Position numbers and translations under genes: made by a program
Source: CALMEH01 sp964548225
Lineage (GTDB): Bacteria; Acidobacteriota; Blastocatellia; Pyrinomonadales; Pyrinomonadaceae
Assembly: GCA_964548225.1 (NCBI GenBank)
Contig: CAZJQP010000016.1
Coordinates: 1 to 64,000 of the forward strand
Length of the DNA: 64,000 nucleotides
Direction: 5' to 3'
Shown here: one piece after another, positions 41,715 to 49,749 of the stretch
How the letters are laid out: each line of letters begins with the position of its first letter
Position numbering within the stretch: the first letter of the stretch is position 1
Notes under the pieces: generated by a model
The model's database searches: none
The model's input: only the letters and a program-made list of their open reading frames with translations
Told to the model about the DNA's origin: nothing

Positions 41715-42158
41715 ATGAAAATTGCAATCGGCGCAGACCACGCAGGCTTTGAAGTTAAGGAAAAGATAAAAAAACAGCTTGAAGAAATGAATCTGGAAGT
41801 CGAAGATTTAGGCACAAATTCGGGCGATTCGGTTGACTATCCCGATTACGGCGCGGCAGTCGGGCAAGCAGTTGCAAGCGGCAAAGCGGACGAAGGAATT
41901 ATCGTTTGCGGTTCGGGCATCGGCATTGCAATCGCGGCAAACAAAGTCCACGGAGTTCGCGCCGCGCAAGCGTGGAACGAAGAAACGGCAAGATTGGCAA
42001 GACAACACAACGACGCAAATGTTCTCTCAATCGGCGCAAGAGTAATTCCCGAAGCTGAAATCCCGAAAATCGTGCGTGCGTGGTTCGACGCAAAATTTGA
42101 AGGCGGACGACACGCCGGACGAGTTGCGAAAATTTCGGAGTTGGAGAAAGAAAAATGA
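41715..42158 (+). CDS. rpiB: ribose-5-phosphate isomerase B
   Basis: The ATG at 41715 has AAAGGA upstream. The 147-residue protein has the RpiB/LacA fold signatures: IAIGADHAGFEVK at the N-terminus, SVDYPDYG, the catalytic CGSGIGIAIAANK, and RHAGRVAKI at the end. It interconverts ribose-5-phosphate and ribulose-5-phosphate in the pentose phosphate pathway. Its stop overlaps the start of the antitoxin-like gene by 4 bp, so that module is transcribed with it. Confidence 0.95.
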   Translation: MKIAIGADHAGFEVKEKIKKQLEEMNLEVEDLGTNSGDSVDYPDYGAAVGQAVASGKADEGIIVCGSGIGIAIAANKVHGVRAAQAWNEETARLARQHNDANVLSIGARVIPEAEIPKIVRAWFDAKFEGGRHAGRVAKISELEKEK

Positions 42159-42412
42159 TTGAAACAGTCGAAAAAACTAATGAAATAAAAACGGTGAGCA
42201 TCGAAAAAGACACTTGGATTTTGGAACTTCCTGTGGAAATTTGCGAGAAAGAAGGTTTTGCCGAAGGAACACTTATCAGTTTGACGATAAAAAACAGCGG
42301 AATTCAAGCCTCTTTTATCAGACCTCCATCGAAAAAATTGCAGGAAATATCGAAGCGTTTGCTTAAACAAAATCGCAAACTTTATGAGGAGTTAAAACGA
42401 ATTGGCGACTGA
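42155..42412 (+). CDS. antitoxin-like protein, partner of Doc
   Basis: This 85-residue protein has an N-terminal beta segment (KTVSIEKDTWILELPVEICEKEGF) that resembles AbrB/MazE-type swapped-hairpin antitoxins, and a charged helical C-terminus (KKLQEISKRLLKQNRKLYEEL) of the kind that neutralises a toxin. It overlaps rpiB by ATGA and is followed at once by a Doc-like toxin frame. The antitoxin role is inferred from this arrangement. Confidence 0.6.
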   Translation: MIETVEKTNEIKTVSIEKDTWILELPVEICEKEGFAEGTLISLTIKNSGIQASFIRPPSKKLQEISKRLLKQNRKLYEELKRIGD

Positions 42413-42797
42413 GGAAATAATCTATCTCGAATTTGATGATGCACTTTGGATTCATCTCGATTTGATGAGAGATTGGAAAGAAACTCGTTTCGGCGTTGAC
42501 CACCGAAGTTTAGTCTAATCGGCTTTGGCACGTCCGAAACACGCGGCGATTTACGAAAATGCAAATATCATTCGTCAAGCCGCAACGCTTTGTTTCGGCT
42601 TGATAAAAAATCATCCGTGGCTCGGCGGAAACAAGCACACGGCAACGCAAATAACTTTAACTTTTTTGGAATTGAACGGGTATTTGGTGAAATACGAAAT
42701 TTCAGAAATACTCGAAATGGTTTTAGCCGTCGAATCAGACGCTTGGAAAATTGACGAGATTGAAGATTGGTTGCGGAAAAATGTGGAAAGTGTATGA
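42402..42797 (+). pseudogene. Doc-like (Fic-fold) toxin gene with in-frame stop
   Basis: Read through one stop, the frame gives a full-length Doc-family protein: IIYLEFDDALWIHLDL..., then HRSLV(stop)SALARPKHA, and the Fic motif H-P-W-L-G-G-N-K-H-T-A. The stop is TAA at 42516-42518 (codon 39), exactly where the family has Glu (SL-x-E-SALARP), so a single GAA to TAA change explains it. The probable start is the TTG at 42402, overlapping the antitoxin end. Fic/Doc toxins phosphorylate elongation factor Tu. The downstream fragment from 42525 might still be translated but lacks the N-terminus. Confidence 0.8.
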
Positions 42798-43270
42798 TTT
42801 TGAGCGAATCTCTCAAAAAAGTTGCTGAAATTTGGCATAAAGAATGTCTGAAATTGGGTGAGCCGAAATCGGAAAATGAAATTGTCGAGAAACTGTCAAA
42901 CTTAAAAACGCCGATTTCACGAGATGTTATAGAAGTTTATTCACATCTTGGCGGAATTCTTAATGGAGAATCAGACTCAACACTTCTCTCATTTTGGGAC
43001 ATTGACCAAATTTTAGAAGAAAATGAGCCGGATTCAGAATTCATAGCTTTTGCCGACTTTTTACTTTATTCGCATCTTTATTATTTCAAATTTGAGAATG
43101 AACTTGTATCATCAATTCATATTTGGTGGGGAGAAAAAGATGTTGAAAAAATCGCAGATTCATTTGAAGAATTTTTTGAAAATTTCTTGAAAAATCCAGA
43201 AAAATATTATCTATTTGAGAGAGAAGAAAATAAGAAAGAGAAGAAAATAAGAAAGAGAAGAAAACAATAA
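42794..43270 (+). CDS. SMI1/KNR4 (SUKH)-like protein
   Basis: The ATG at 42794 overlaps the Doc stop (ATGA), so the genes were coupled. The 158-residue product has the SUKH pattern: a helical start, SRDVIEVYSHLGGILNG (the GG turn after a helix), LLSFWDIDQI, and an EKIADSFEEFFENFL helix near the end. SUKH proteins include immunity proteins against contact-delivered toxins and general partner-binding proteins. The C-terminus is a Lys/Glu-rich tail from a 17-bp tandem repeat (43222-43268). It may have been captured with the toxin module. Confidence 0.65.
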   Translation: MILSESLKKVAEIWHKECLKLGEPKSENEIVEKLSNLKTPISRDVIEVYSHLGGILNGESDSTLLSFWDIDQILEENEPDSEFIAFADFLLYSHLYYFKFENELVSSIHIWWGEKDVEKIADSFEEFFENFLKNPEKYYLFEREENKKEKKIRKRRKQ

Positions 43271-43277
43271 TTCAGTT

Positions 43278-44573
43278 ATGCACAATCTTTTTAATGCAAA
43301 TTTGGCAGAAGTTGATTCGGTGATTGCCGAAGCGATAAGTGATGAAACGAAACGGCAATCGGGCGGATTGGAGTTGATTGCTTCGGAAAATTTTGTTTCG
43401 GAAGCGGTTTTACAGGCGATGGGTTCGGTTTTTACGAACAAATATGCCGAAGGTTATCCGAAAAAGCGTTATTACGGCGGTTGCGAATTTGCCGATGTTG
43501 TCGAACAGCTGGCGATTGACCGTGCGAAGGAAATTTTCGGCGCGGAACACGCGAATGTTCAGCCGCATTCGGGAGCGCAGGCGAATATGTCTGTGTTTCT
43601 TGCGTCTTTGCAACACGGCGACAAGATTTTGGGAATGAATCTTTCGCACGGTGGACATTTGACGCACGGGCATCCGATGAACTTTTCGGGAATTAATTTT
43701 GAAGTTTCCGATTACGGCGTAAATCGTGAAACCGAGCAGATTGATTACGACGAACTGCAAAGAATTGCCGAAGAAAAGCGTCCGAAGATGATTATCTGCG
43801 GCGCGTCGGCATATCCGCGAACGATTGATTTTGCGCGGATTGGCGAGATTGCCAAGTCGGTCGGCGCAATTATTATGGCGGACATCGCGCATATTGCCGG
43901 ACTTGTTGCCGTCGGGCTTCATCCGTCGCCTGTGCCGCATTGCGAATTTGTTACGACGACGACACATAAAACTTTAAGAGGTCCAAGAGGCGGACTTGTT
44001 TTGTGCCGCGAAGAGTTTGCGAAAGCGGTTGACAAAGCCGTATTTCCGGGCGTTCAAGGCGGACCGCTCGTGCATATTATTTCTGCCAAAGCTGTCGCAT
44101 TCGGCGAGGCGTTGCGCGAAGATTTCAAGACGTATCAACAACAGATATTGGATAACGCGCAAGCCTTATCGAATGAACTTATCGCACAAGGTTTGCGAAT
44201 CGTTTCGGGCGGCACGGACAATCATTTGATATTGGTTGACGTTTTCGCGGATGGCAAAGGCATCACCGGAAAGGTGGCGGAAAAAGCCCTCGATTCGGTG
44301 CATATCACGGTCAACAAAAACACGATTCCATTTGATACGAATTCGCCTTTCACGGCTTCGGGCGTGCGTTTGGGAACACCTGCGCTCACCACAAGAGGAA
44401 TGAAGGAAGACGAAATGCGCGTTATCGGCAAACTCATTGCTGATGTGATTCACGAACCCGATTCGGAAGAAGTCAAAGAACGAGTGAAGCGCGAAGTTGC
44501 TGAATTGACGGCGAAATTCCCGCTTTACGCGCATCGTTTGAGCGGAAAGACGGAATCAATTTCAGCGAGTTGA
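43278..44573 (+). CDS. glyA: serine hydroxymethyltransferase
   Basis: The 431-residue cytoplasmic PLP enzyme converts serine and tetrahydrofolate to glycine and methylene-tetrahydrofolate. Signatures include ELIASENFVSEAV, KYAEGYPKKRYYGGC, QPHSGAQANM and the PLP lysine motif TTTHKTLRGPRGG (Lys near 231), all at family-typical spacing. The length is normal. The following nuclease gene starts 6 nt after the stop, so the accessory cluster 44580-46769 may be transcribed from glyA. Confidence 0.97.
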   Translation: MHNLFNANLAEVDSVIAEAISDETKRQSGGLELIASENFVSEAVLQAMGSVFTNKYAEGYPKKRYYGGCEFADVVEQLAIDRAKEIFGAEHANVQPHSGAQANMSVFLASLQHGDKILGMNLSHGGHLTHGHPMNFSGINFEVSDYGVNRETEQIDYDELQRIAEEKRPKMIICGASAYPRTIDFARIGEIAKSVGAIIMADIAHIAGLVAVGLHPSPVPHCEFVTTTTHKTLRGPRGGLVLCREEFAKAVDKAVFPGVQGGPLVHIISAKAVAFGEALREDFKTYQQQILDNAQALSNELIAQGLRIVSGGTDNHLILVDVFADGKGITGKVAEKALDSVHITVNKNTIPFDTNSPFTASGVRLGTPALTTRGMKEDEMRVIGKLIADVIHEPDSEEVKERVKREVAELTAKFPLYAHRLSGKTESISAS

Positions 44574-44579
44574 AAAATA

Positions 44580-45116
44580 ATGCGAAACAAAATCGAATTT
44601 GAAGAATTGTCCGATGATTTTCAAAAATTTGAAGATTTGGTTGCGGATTATTTTCGGGAAATTCAAAAAGATAAAATTCTCGGCTCCAGTATTAAAGATA
44701 TTGAAGTTCGTCAATCCGGCAAAGGCGCAGACGGCGGGCGGGATATTCTGATAATTTTCCAACTTACGGATTCAGTCATCAATTTTGAGAGAAAATGGGT
44801 AGTTCAATGCAAGTTTTACAGAGATGATGTTTCAAAATCGCATCTTTCGGACATAAATATTCCGAGTTTGATACACGAATATGGCGCAGACGGTTATTTA
44901 CTGGTTTGCCGAAAAGGTGTAAATTCAAGTGTAACGAATATGTTTGATAATCTGCGGAAAAATTGCAGATTTAGATACGGTTACGAAATTTGGAAAGGTG
45001 GTGAACTAAAAAGGCGCATTAGGAATTTAGGGGAAAGTTTGATCCAAACATACTTTCCCGAACATTTTGAATATTTGCGAAGACTCGAACAAGAAAAGGA
45101 ATTAGAGAAATTATGA
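44580..45116 (+). CDS. Mrr-like restriction endonuclease (PD-(D/E)XK)
   Basis: The 178-residue protein opens FEDLVADYFRE (Glu18 region), then VRQSGKGADGGRDILI (Asp55) and WVVQCKFYRDDVSKSHL (Q76-C-K78). This is the D...QxK catalytic arrangement of Mrr-family nucleases, with the usual helix after QCK. The C-terminal third (IPSLIHEYGADGYLLVCRKGV) completes the fold. There is no separate DNA-recognition domain. The stop overlaps the start of the next gene by ATGA. It likely cuts DNA as the effector of a conflict system. Confidence 0.8.
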   Translation: MRNKIEFEELSDDFQKFEDLVADYFREIQKDKILGSSIKDIEVRQSGKGADGGRDILIIFQLTDSVINFERKWVVQCKFYRDDVSKSHLSDINIPSLIHEYGADGYLLVCRKGVNSSVTNMFDNLRKNCRFRYGYEIWKGGELKRRIRNLGESLIQTYFPEHFEYLRRLEQEKELEKL

Positions 45117-45595
45117 TTGCATTTATATCAGACTCAATCGGCGAATCGGAACAGTATGTTTTGACGCTTCTTGCACAAAAGTTGCGCGAGAAGGGATTTT
45201 CCGTAACATCCAATTATAAGCAGTCGTCGCAATTTCTTAATTTTCAAACCATAAATGATATTAAGAATGCGGATTTATTTATCGGACTAATTGCAAAATC
45301 CGGTAACACGACTGCCACAGCGAGAGTTTATAATGAATTAAAGGAAGCCTTTTTGCATAATAAACCAACTATTCTTTTGGCGGAGGAATCCGTAGATTTA
45401 GCTCCACACCTGAGTAGTTATCCGAATACTATAAGATTTAACCGATATTATCCGAATCTTGCCATCAATGAGGTAAATCGGCGCATTCAATTTTCGCAAA
45501 CACAGCCACAGCAAAATAATACATTGGCTTGGCTAATCGGTGGCGGAATTGCGGCCATAGCTTTAATTTCACTGCTTTCGGATGAGAAAAAATAA
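45113..45595 (+). CDS. TIR-like protein with C-terminal membrane anchor
   Basis: The first 125 residues follow the TIR/SLOG-like pattern: a start strand FISDSIGESEQ, alternating helices and strands, IKNADLFIGLI, and a candidate catalytic Glu at 75 in ARVYNELKEAF, followed by the KPTILL strand. A Gln/Asn linker and one membrane segment (about 139-156, WLIGGGIAAIALISLL) end the protein. It overlaps the nuclease gene upstream and the PLA2-like gene downstream by 14 bp. TIR domains typically cleave NAD or make signalling nucleotides. The assignment is by pattern only. Confidence 0.6.
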   Translation: MIAFISDSIGESEQYVLTLLAQKLREKGFSVTSNYKQSSQFLNFQTINDIKNADLFIGLIAKSGNTTATARVYNELKEAFLHNKPTILLAEESVDLAPHLSSYPNTIRFNRYYPNLAINEVNRRIQFSQTQPQQNNTLAWLIGGGIAAIALISLLSDEKK

Positions 45596-46007
45596 TCGCA
45601 ACATAAATTGTAAAAAAATCATTTTTATTCTAAGCCTGATCATTTTGTTGCCGGTTGTCGGAGATGCTCAGAACACTGCGGCAACCGCAAACAAGCAAAA
45701 CATTCCGGCGGATTTTAAGAGCGATGGTTGTTCGCTGTTTCCCGATTGCGATTATCGTGATTGTTGTGAGGAACACGACTTGGCATATTATTTCGGCGGA
45801 ACTTCAAAAGAGCGTTGGCAAGCCGACAAAAAATTGTATAAATGCGTCGCCGCGAAAAAGGGCGTTCACCATAAAATCATTGCGCCGATAATGTGGCTTG
45901 GGGTTCGCGTCTTTGGCGTTTCTTGGCTTCCAACTCCTTATCGTTGGGGATTTGGACAGAAGAAAACACCAAAAGTTCTGCCTACGCCGACACCAAACAA
46001 AAACTAA
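45582..46007 (+). CDS. exported phospholipase-A2-like protein
   Basis: The 141-residue product has a signal peptide (about 1-29) and the phospholipase A2 core: a calcium-loop-like FKSDGCSLFPDC, and the catalytic helix D-C-C-E-E-H65-D66-L-A-Y-Y that matches CCxxHDxxY. It continues with a conserved KLYKC. Such enzymes hydrolyse the sn-2 ester of phospholipids. The gene starts inside the TIR-like gene (14-bp overlap), so the two are coupled. Secretion would put it in the periplasm. A link to the nuclease/TIR genes as a membrane-attacking effector is inference. Confidence 0.75.
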   Translation: MRKNNRNINCKKIIFILSLIILLPVVGDAQNTAATANKQNIPADFKSDGCSLFPDCDYRDCCEEHDLAYYFGGTSKERWQADKKLYKCVAAKKGVHHKIIAPIMWLGVRVFGVSWLPTPYRWGFGQKKTPKVLPTPTPNKN

Positions 46008-46013
46008 AATTTT

Positions 46014-46769
46014 ATGAGTAATTTATCTGACATCGGTTTTCCCGTGCGGCACGAAGGAGATGTAAATGACGTGATTATGTCTGTCTTAAATCACGTTGGC
46101 GAAGTTCGTTGTCCGCGTGGTTTTTATTTGAAGTTTTCCGACAAATCGGGCGCGGAGATTTATTTGCAAGGGAATTTCGATCAAGAATTGATTGGGTTTA
46201 ATCCGCATTACGCAGGGAAAAGCAAAAGAAAGGTTGCGCTTACCGAAGCAATCGAGCGGGAGGCTTCCGAACTCGATGGCGGTTTTCGCGCTTGGGCAAA
46301 TCCTTCGGACGAAGCAAATCCCGAATCGGGCGAATATACGTTTGTCTTCGACTTGCCCGATTTTCGCACTGTCCCGAATTTACAGCTTCCGCAAACTGTC
46401 GAGATTCAACTGACCGCATTTGCATCAAACGATTTCAAAGTTTTTGCGAACGAAGAAGAGTTTTATAATTCTCAAGAAGATGAATTGAAGATTGCCTCCA
46501 AATCTTTTATTCCGAGCGGTTTGTTCACACCTGACGCAGACGCAAAGGAAATTGTTCCGCCGCGTCCGATTGGGATTTTTGCAGGTGAGATAAAGGAAGT
46601 TGAATTAAAGACAAATTCGCTGACAAATGCTGAGTTTTATTGGTTCTTAGTTGAAACGCTCGGTGGCGAAATAGATATTGTGTCAGACCCGAAATGGATT
46701 GAGCAAGCTCCAAAGGTCGGCGGCATTGTCAGCGGACAATTCTGGCTTTCGGGTAGAATAATCAGTTAA
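46014..46769 (+). CDS. unknown conserved cytoplasmic protein
   Basis: This 251-residue protein without signal peptide or membrane segment begins after a 6-nt gap from the PLA2-like gene. It starts SDIGFPVRHEGDVNDVIMSV, has strands such as YLKFSDKSGAEIYLQG, and ends in a region with EIDIVSDPKWI and GGIVSGQFWLSGRI. I recognise no family. Its place as the last gene of the overlapping cluster suggests it belongs to the same system, perhaps as a regulator or partner. It could also be an unrelated neighbour. Confidence 0.65.
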   Translation: MSNLSDIGFPVRHEGDVNDVIMSVLNHVGEVRCPRGFYLKFSDKSGAEIYLQGNFDQELIGFNPHYAGKSKRKVALTEAIEREASELDGGFRAWANPSDEANPESGEYTFVFDLPDFRTVPNLQLPQTVEIQLTAFASNDFKVFANEEEFYNSQEDELKIASKSFIPSGLFTPDADAKEIVPPRPIGIFAGEIKEVELKTNSLTNAEFYWFLVETLGGEIDIVSDPKWIEQAPKVGGIVSGQFWLSGRIIS

Positions 46770-46802
46770 TCTTTGATTTATATTACAATTCTATGTCTTT
46801 AT

Positions 46803-46854
46803 GCTTGCTTTATATGTCTTTGTGCAAGCAAGCACAAAGACATATAAAGCAAGC
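46803..46854. terminator. 23-bp perfect hairpin between convergent genes
   Basis: Arms 46803-46825 (GCTTGCTTTATATGTCTTTG...) and 46832-46854 are perfectly complementary with a 6-nt loop. It lies between the end of the 46014 gene (+) and the minus-strand gene at 46905 and should stop both transcripts. Confidence 0.85.
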
Positions 46855-46904
46855 GCAAGGCGTTCTTTTTTGTTATTTATTTCTAATCTCGCGGTGTGAA
46901 AAAC

Positions 46905-47516
46905 TTATTCTTCAAACCCGAATTCGATTTGTTCTAAAATCTCACGCGCTTCTTCGGATTCGTATTCAAAGGCTTGTTGTTCGAGGGCGTTGCGGGCGAT
47001 TTCATAATAAAGCGGATCATCGAGAAGCGGCACGATTTGCGCCGGATTCATCAACGAAAGCGTCTCAAAAGAAACGGCGCGGATTTGTGCTAAATCGGTT
47101 TGGCGAATGATTTCGGCGATTTCTCCCGCAGAGAATCTTTCCGCCAAAGCATCGGTCAATTTATCGAATTTTACAAAATCGTTGCGCTTCAAGATTCGTT
47201 CGGCGAGTTGGATAAAAACTTCCGCCGATTCGGTTTGAGCTTCGAGAACCTTAACTAAAGTTTCGGCTAATTGATTGATTTCCGCGAATTTCTCCGCGTC
47301 TTTGCGAACAGATTCGTCCTTTAGCTGTTCATCGAGCGCGATGAGCAGACGGCTGAGTTCCCAATCGGATTGCGTATCGTATGAGAATTTTTGAGTTTGA
47401 GCAACCGGCGCAGACGCAGTATTTGCCTGCAACGCACCGAAAATCATCTTTTTTGTAACGGGGCGCAAACCTTCCCAAACACTTTCGACTCGCGCACCGA
47501 GGTCTTTAATCATCAT
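46905..47516 (-). CDS. helical cytoplasmic protein, unknown function
   Basis: The ATG at 47516 (MMIKDLGARVE) is preferred to a TTG at 47537. The 203-residue product is almost entirely helical, with Leu/Ala/Glu-rich repeats (FVKFDKLTDALAERFSAGEIAEIIRQ) and an acidic C-terminus. There is no signal peptide and no motif I recognise. It lies 29 nt downstream of the 47566 gene on the same strand and so probably shares its transcript. Confidence 0.6.
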   Translation of the reverse strand: MMIKDLGARVESVWEGLRPVTKKMIFGALQANTASAPVAQTQKFSYDTQSDWELSRLLIALDEQLKDESVRKDAEKFAEINQLAETLVKVLEAQTESAEVFIQLAERILKRNDFVKFDKLTDALAERFSAGEIAEIIRQTDLAQIRAVSFETLSLMNPAQIVPLLDDPLYYEIARNALEQQAFEYESEEAREILEQIEFGFEE

Positions 47517-47565
47517 TTCAACAAAAACAGTTTGCAATAAATTCGGGAGTTTGTAAATAGAAACT

Positions 47566-47886
47566 TTATTTCGATGTCCGATTCATCAAACGAGTTTGCG
47601 TTTCATTCAATATTTCTTCGCGTTCTTTATCACTCGTCGCTTCGGGGAAAACTTCGACCAGCGCAAACGGCGTGTTGCTCAAATGACGAATTTCCCACGC
47701 TTCGTTTTTATTTGAAACGCGGGAAAACCATAAAGCATCGAGCTTTGACGAAACGATTTCCGCGTCGCCGAATAACTCTTCCGTTAAACTTTCGCGTAAT
47801 TTGTCAGAAAGCAAAACACGGCGTAAAATCCAGCCGTGTTTTGCGTAGAGCGAGAGAATTTCGCCGATTTCCTTACCGCTGATCAT
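47566..47886 (-). CDS. small conserved protein, unknown function
   Basis: The 106-residue product contains a helical N-terminus (GKEIGEILSLYAKHGWILRRVLL) and a beta-rich centre (LDALWFSRVSNKNEAWEIRHL) ending in a helical tail. The start overlaps the stop of the upstream membrane-protein gene by 4 bp. No signal sequence. The WEIRHL-x-N-T-PF-ALVEVF stretch looks like a conserved domain, but I do not recognise it. Confidence 0.65.
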   Translation of the reverse strand: MISGKEIGEILSLYAKHGWILRRVLLSDKLRESLTEELFGDAEIVSSKLDALWFSRVSNKNEAWEIRHLSNTPFALVEVFPEATSDKEREEILNETQTRLMNRTSK

Positions 47887-48620
47887 TTGTTCGTGTTCGC
47901 GGTGTTAGTTTTCGGCACAGTCGTATTTGCCGTGTTTTTCATCTGCGGAATGTTCGGGACGTTTTTCAGCGTGCCGCCGTTTTTCGGAACAATCATTTGG
48001 ACGTTTGAATTGTTCATCGCAGAATTGTCCGTTTTCAATTCAACCATATTGTTATTGACCGCATTTGCCGCTTCTTGTTCTTTAACTGATTGACCTGGCG
48101 CAGGTTTTTGGTAAGTTCCCTTAAACATATCGCCGATAGCGAGCTTCCAACTGCCGTTTTCAAGCACGAACGGCAAATCTTCCCAAACTTTTTCTTTGTT
48201 TTGAACTTCGAGCGCACCGAAATTTTCTTTGATGCGTTCATCACGCATCGGCGGCAGATTTTCCTGAAACGTCGTTGCCGTAAAACCGTTGGCAAGAACT
48301 TCTTCGACGGTTTTCTTCTGCTGTCCGGCAACAAATTCGGCAAATCCGAGCGAATTTTCGCTCATCATCGCTTTGATGTTTTCCGGCTTTTTCGTTTTCA
48401 CCGCCGCATAAAGCATTTTATATGCTTCGGTTGGCGATTTGGCACTGCCAATGGGTTGAGAATTTATATCGAATGTTTTTGACTTCGAATACCACCAATA
48501 ACCACCTCCGAGCAAAGCGGCAATCAAGATAACGCCTAAAATTGCGTAAAGATTTTTCTTAGAACTTTTCGTTACTGCCGCAACTTCAGCTTCGGCAGAT
48601 TTTTTGTTATCGCTTTTCAT
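47883..48620 (-). CDS. membrane-anchored protein with DUF4878-like domain
   Basis: A basic N-terminus of about 22 residues precedes one membrane segment (about 23-45, LYAILGVILIAALLGGGYWW). The extracytoplasmic domain (about 58-165) has the NTF2-like helical-plus-sheet pattern of lumazine-binding/DUF4878 proteins (SPTEAYKMLYAAVKTKKPENI, DLPFVLENGSWKLAIGD). A Asn/Pro-rich low-complexity tail follows. It heads a three-gene minus-strand unit with the genes at 47566 and 46905. A stress or cell-envelope role is possible. Confidence 0.7.
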   Translation of the reverse strand: MKSDNKKSAEAEVAAVTKSSKKNLYAILGVILIAALLGGGYWWYSKSKTFDINSQPIGSAKSPTEAYKMLYAAVKTKKPENIKAMMSENSLGFAEFVAGQQKKTVEEVLANGFTATTFQENLPPMRDERIKENFGALEVQNKEKVWEDLPFVLENGSWKLAIGDMFKGTYQKPAPGQSVKEQEAANAVNNNMVELKTDNSAMNNSNVQMIVPKNGGTLKNVPNIPQMKNTANTTVPKTNTANTNK

Positions 48621-48720
48621 CTTTTAATATTACAACTCACAAAAAAATATAAACGGAGCGAGTCTTTATAAAACTTGTCAGATTTGCGCCGTTTTAAAGA
48701 GTATAGATATTATTCGGCTA

Positions 48721-48836
48721 AAAAGTAAAACTTTGAAAAAGCAAAATTAGAACAAGAAACGGCAAAGACTTGGCATTATTGCAGAATTTGCCAAGTCGCT
48801 ACCACGTCTTGTTTCGATTTTGCCTTTTACTTTTGG
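48721..48836. repeat. long imperfect hairpin
   Basis: The first half (AGTAAAACTTTG..., GCAAAATTAGAACAAGAAAC) pairs imperfectly with the second (GTCTTGTTTCGATTTTGCC, TTTTACTTTTGG). An exact inner stem ACTTGGCA/TGCCAAGT lies at 48769-48776 and 48789-48796. It is in the divergent gap before the zinc-ribbon gene. The two strands have diverged, which suggests an old repeat. Confidence 0.65.
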
Positions 48837-48867
48837 GCGGCGTAAGTTATTATTTTAGCGAAGCAAA

Positions 48868-49746
48868 ATGATGAAATACTGTCCGAAATGTCAAACTGAT
48901 TATGCCGATGAAATATATGAATTTTGTTTGCAGGACGGCACACTTTTAGTTAATTATTCCGATTCGCAATCTTCACCGACGGTTTTGTTGAACGATGAAC
49001 AGCAAACACAGGTAAAACTCAGACCGACCGAACAAGTTCAGTTTTATCCGCCGACGCAGGCGCAAGATTGGCAAGCGAGCCAAGTTACACAAATTCCGCA
49101 ACCGCAACAAATTCCGCCGATTCAATCGCCGCCGCAAAAATCGAACACGGCGCGGGTTGTTTTTCTGACGGCTTTTGTGATGCTTGCGCTTTTCGGCGCG
49201 GGTTTCGGCGCGTGGTATTTTCTCGGCGGTAAGCAGACGGAAATAACTCAAAATAAAAACACGAGTTCGCCGAATTCAACTCGCACGACTTCGCCGAAAC
49301 CTTCGGCAAATGCAAATACGCCGACACCGACCGCCACGCCAACGCCAACTCCCGAACTTGATGCCGTGAAAATCAAATCGGAAGTTACAGACGCGATTAA
49401 CAGTTGGAAATCGGCAACCGAAAACGGCGACATCAATTCCGTAATGAGCCATTATGATGATTCGATAAGTTTTTACGGCAGTCAAAAAAGTCGCGCCACC
49501 GTCCGCAATGACAAACAAGCGGCTTTTAACAAATACGATTCGATGGAAATAACTCTCAGCAATTTGAGAGTTACGCCCGACGCAAAAGGCGAAAGAGCCT
49601 CCGCCGTTTTTGATAAAGAATGGGTTTTTACGGGCGACAAAGTTTATGCCGGAAAAGTTCAATCGGAATTTCAATTCGTCAAAAAAGATGGAAAATGGCT
49701 GATTACGAGCGAGAAGGATTTGAAGATTTATTATGTGGACAAATGA
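48868..49746 (+). CDS. zinc-ribbon membrane protein with NTF2-like domain
   Basis: The protein starts with a zinc-ribbon-like CPKC-x13-C-L-Q-D-G-T (Cys residues near 5, 8 and 21; the fourth ligand is absent). A Gln/Pro-rich linker and one membrane segment (about 93-117, VVFLTAFVMLALFGAGFGAWYFL) follow. After a Thr/Pro/Ala linker comes a C-terminal NTF2/SnoaL-like domain (about 165-290: SWKSATENGDINSVMSHY, DGKWLITSEKD). Proteins of this build are frequent in Acidobacteria. The external domain probably binds a small ligand. An ATG at 48871 is equally possible as start. Confidence 0.72.
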   Translation: MMKYCPKCQTDYADEIYEFCLQDGTLLVNYSDSQSSPTVLLNDEQQTQVKLRPTEQVQFYPPTQAQDWQASQVTQIPQPQQIPPIQSPPQKSNTARVVFLTAFVMLALFGAGFGAWYFLGGKQTEITQNKNTSSPNSTRTTSPKPSANANTPTPTATPTPTPELDAVKIKSEVTDAINSWKSATENGDINSVMSHYDDSISFYGSQKSRATVRNDKQAAFNKYDSMEITLSNLRVTPDAKGERASAVFDKEWVFTGDKVYAGKVQSEFQFVKKDGKWLITSEKDLKIYYVDK

Positions 49747-49749
49747 TTT

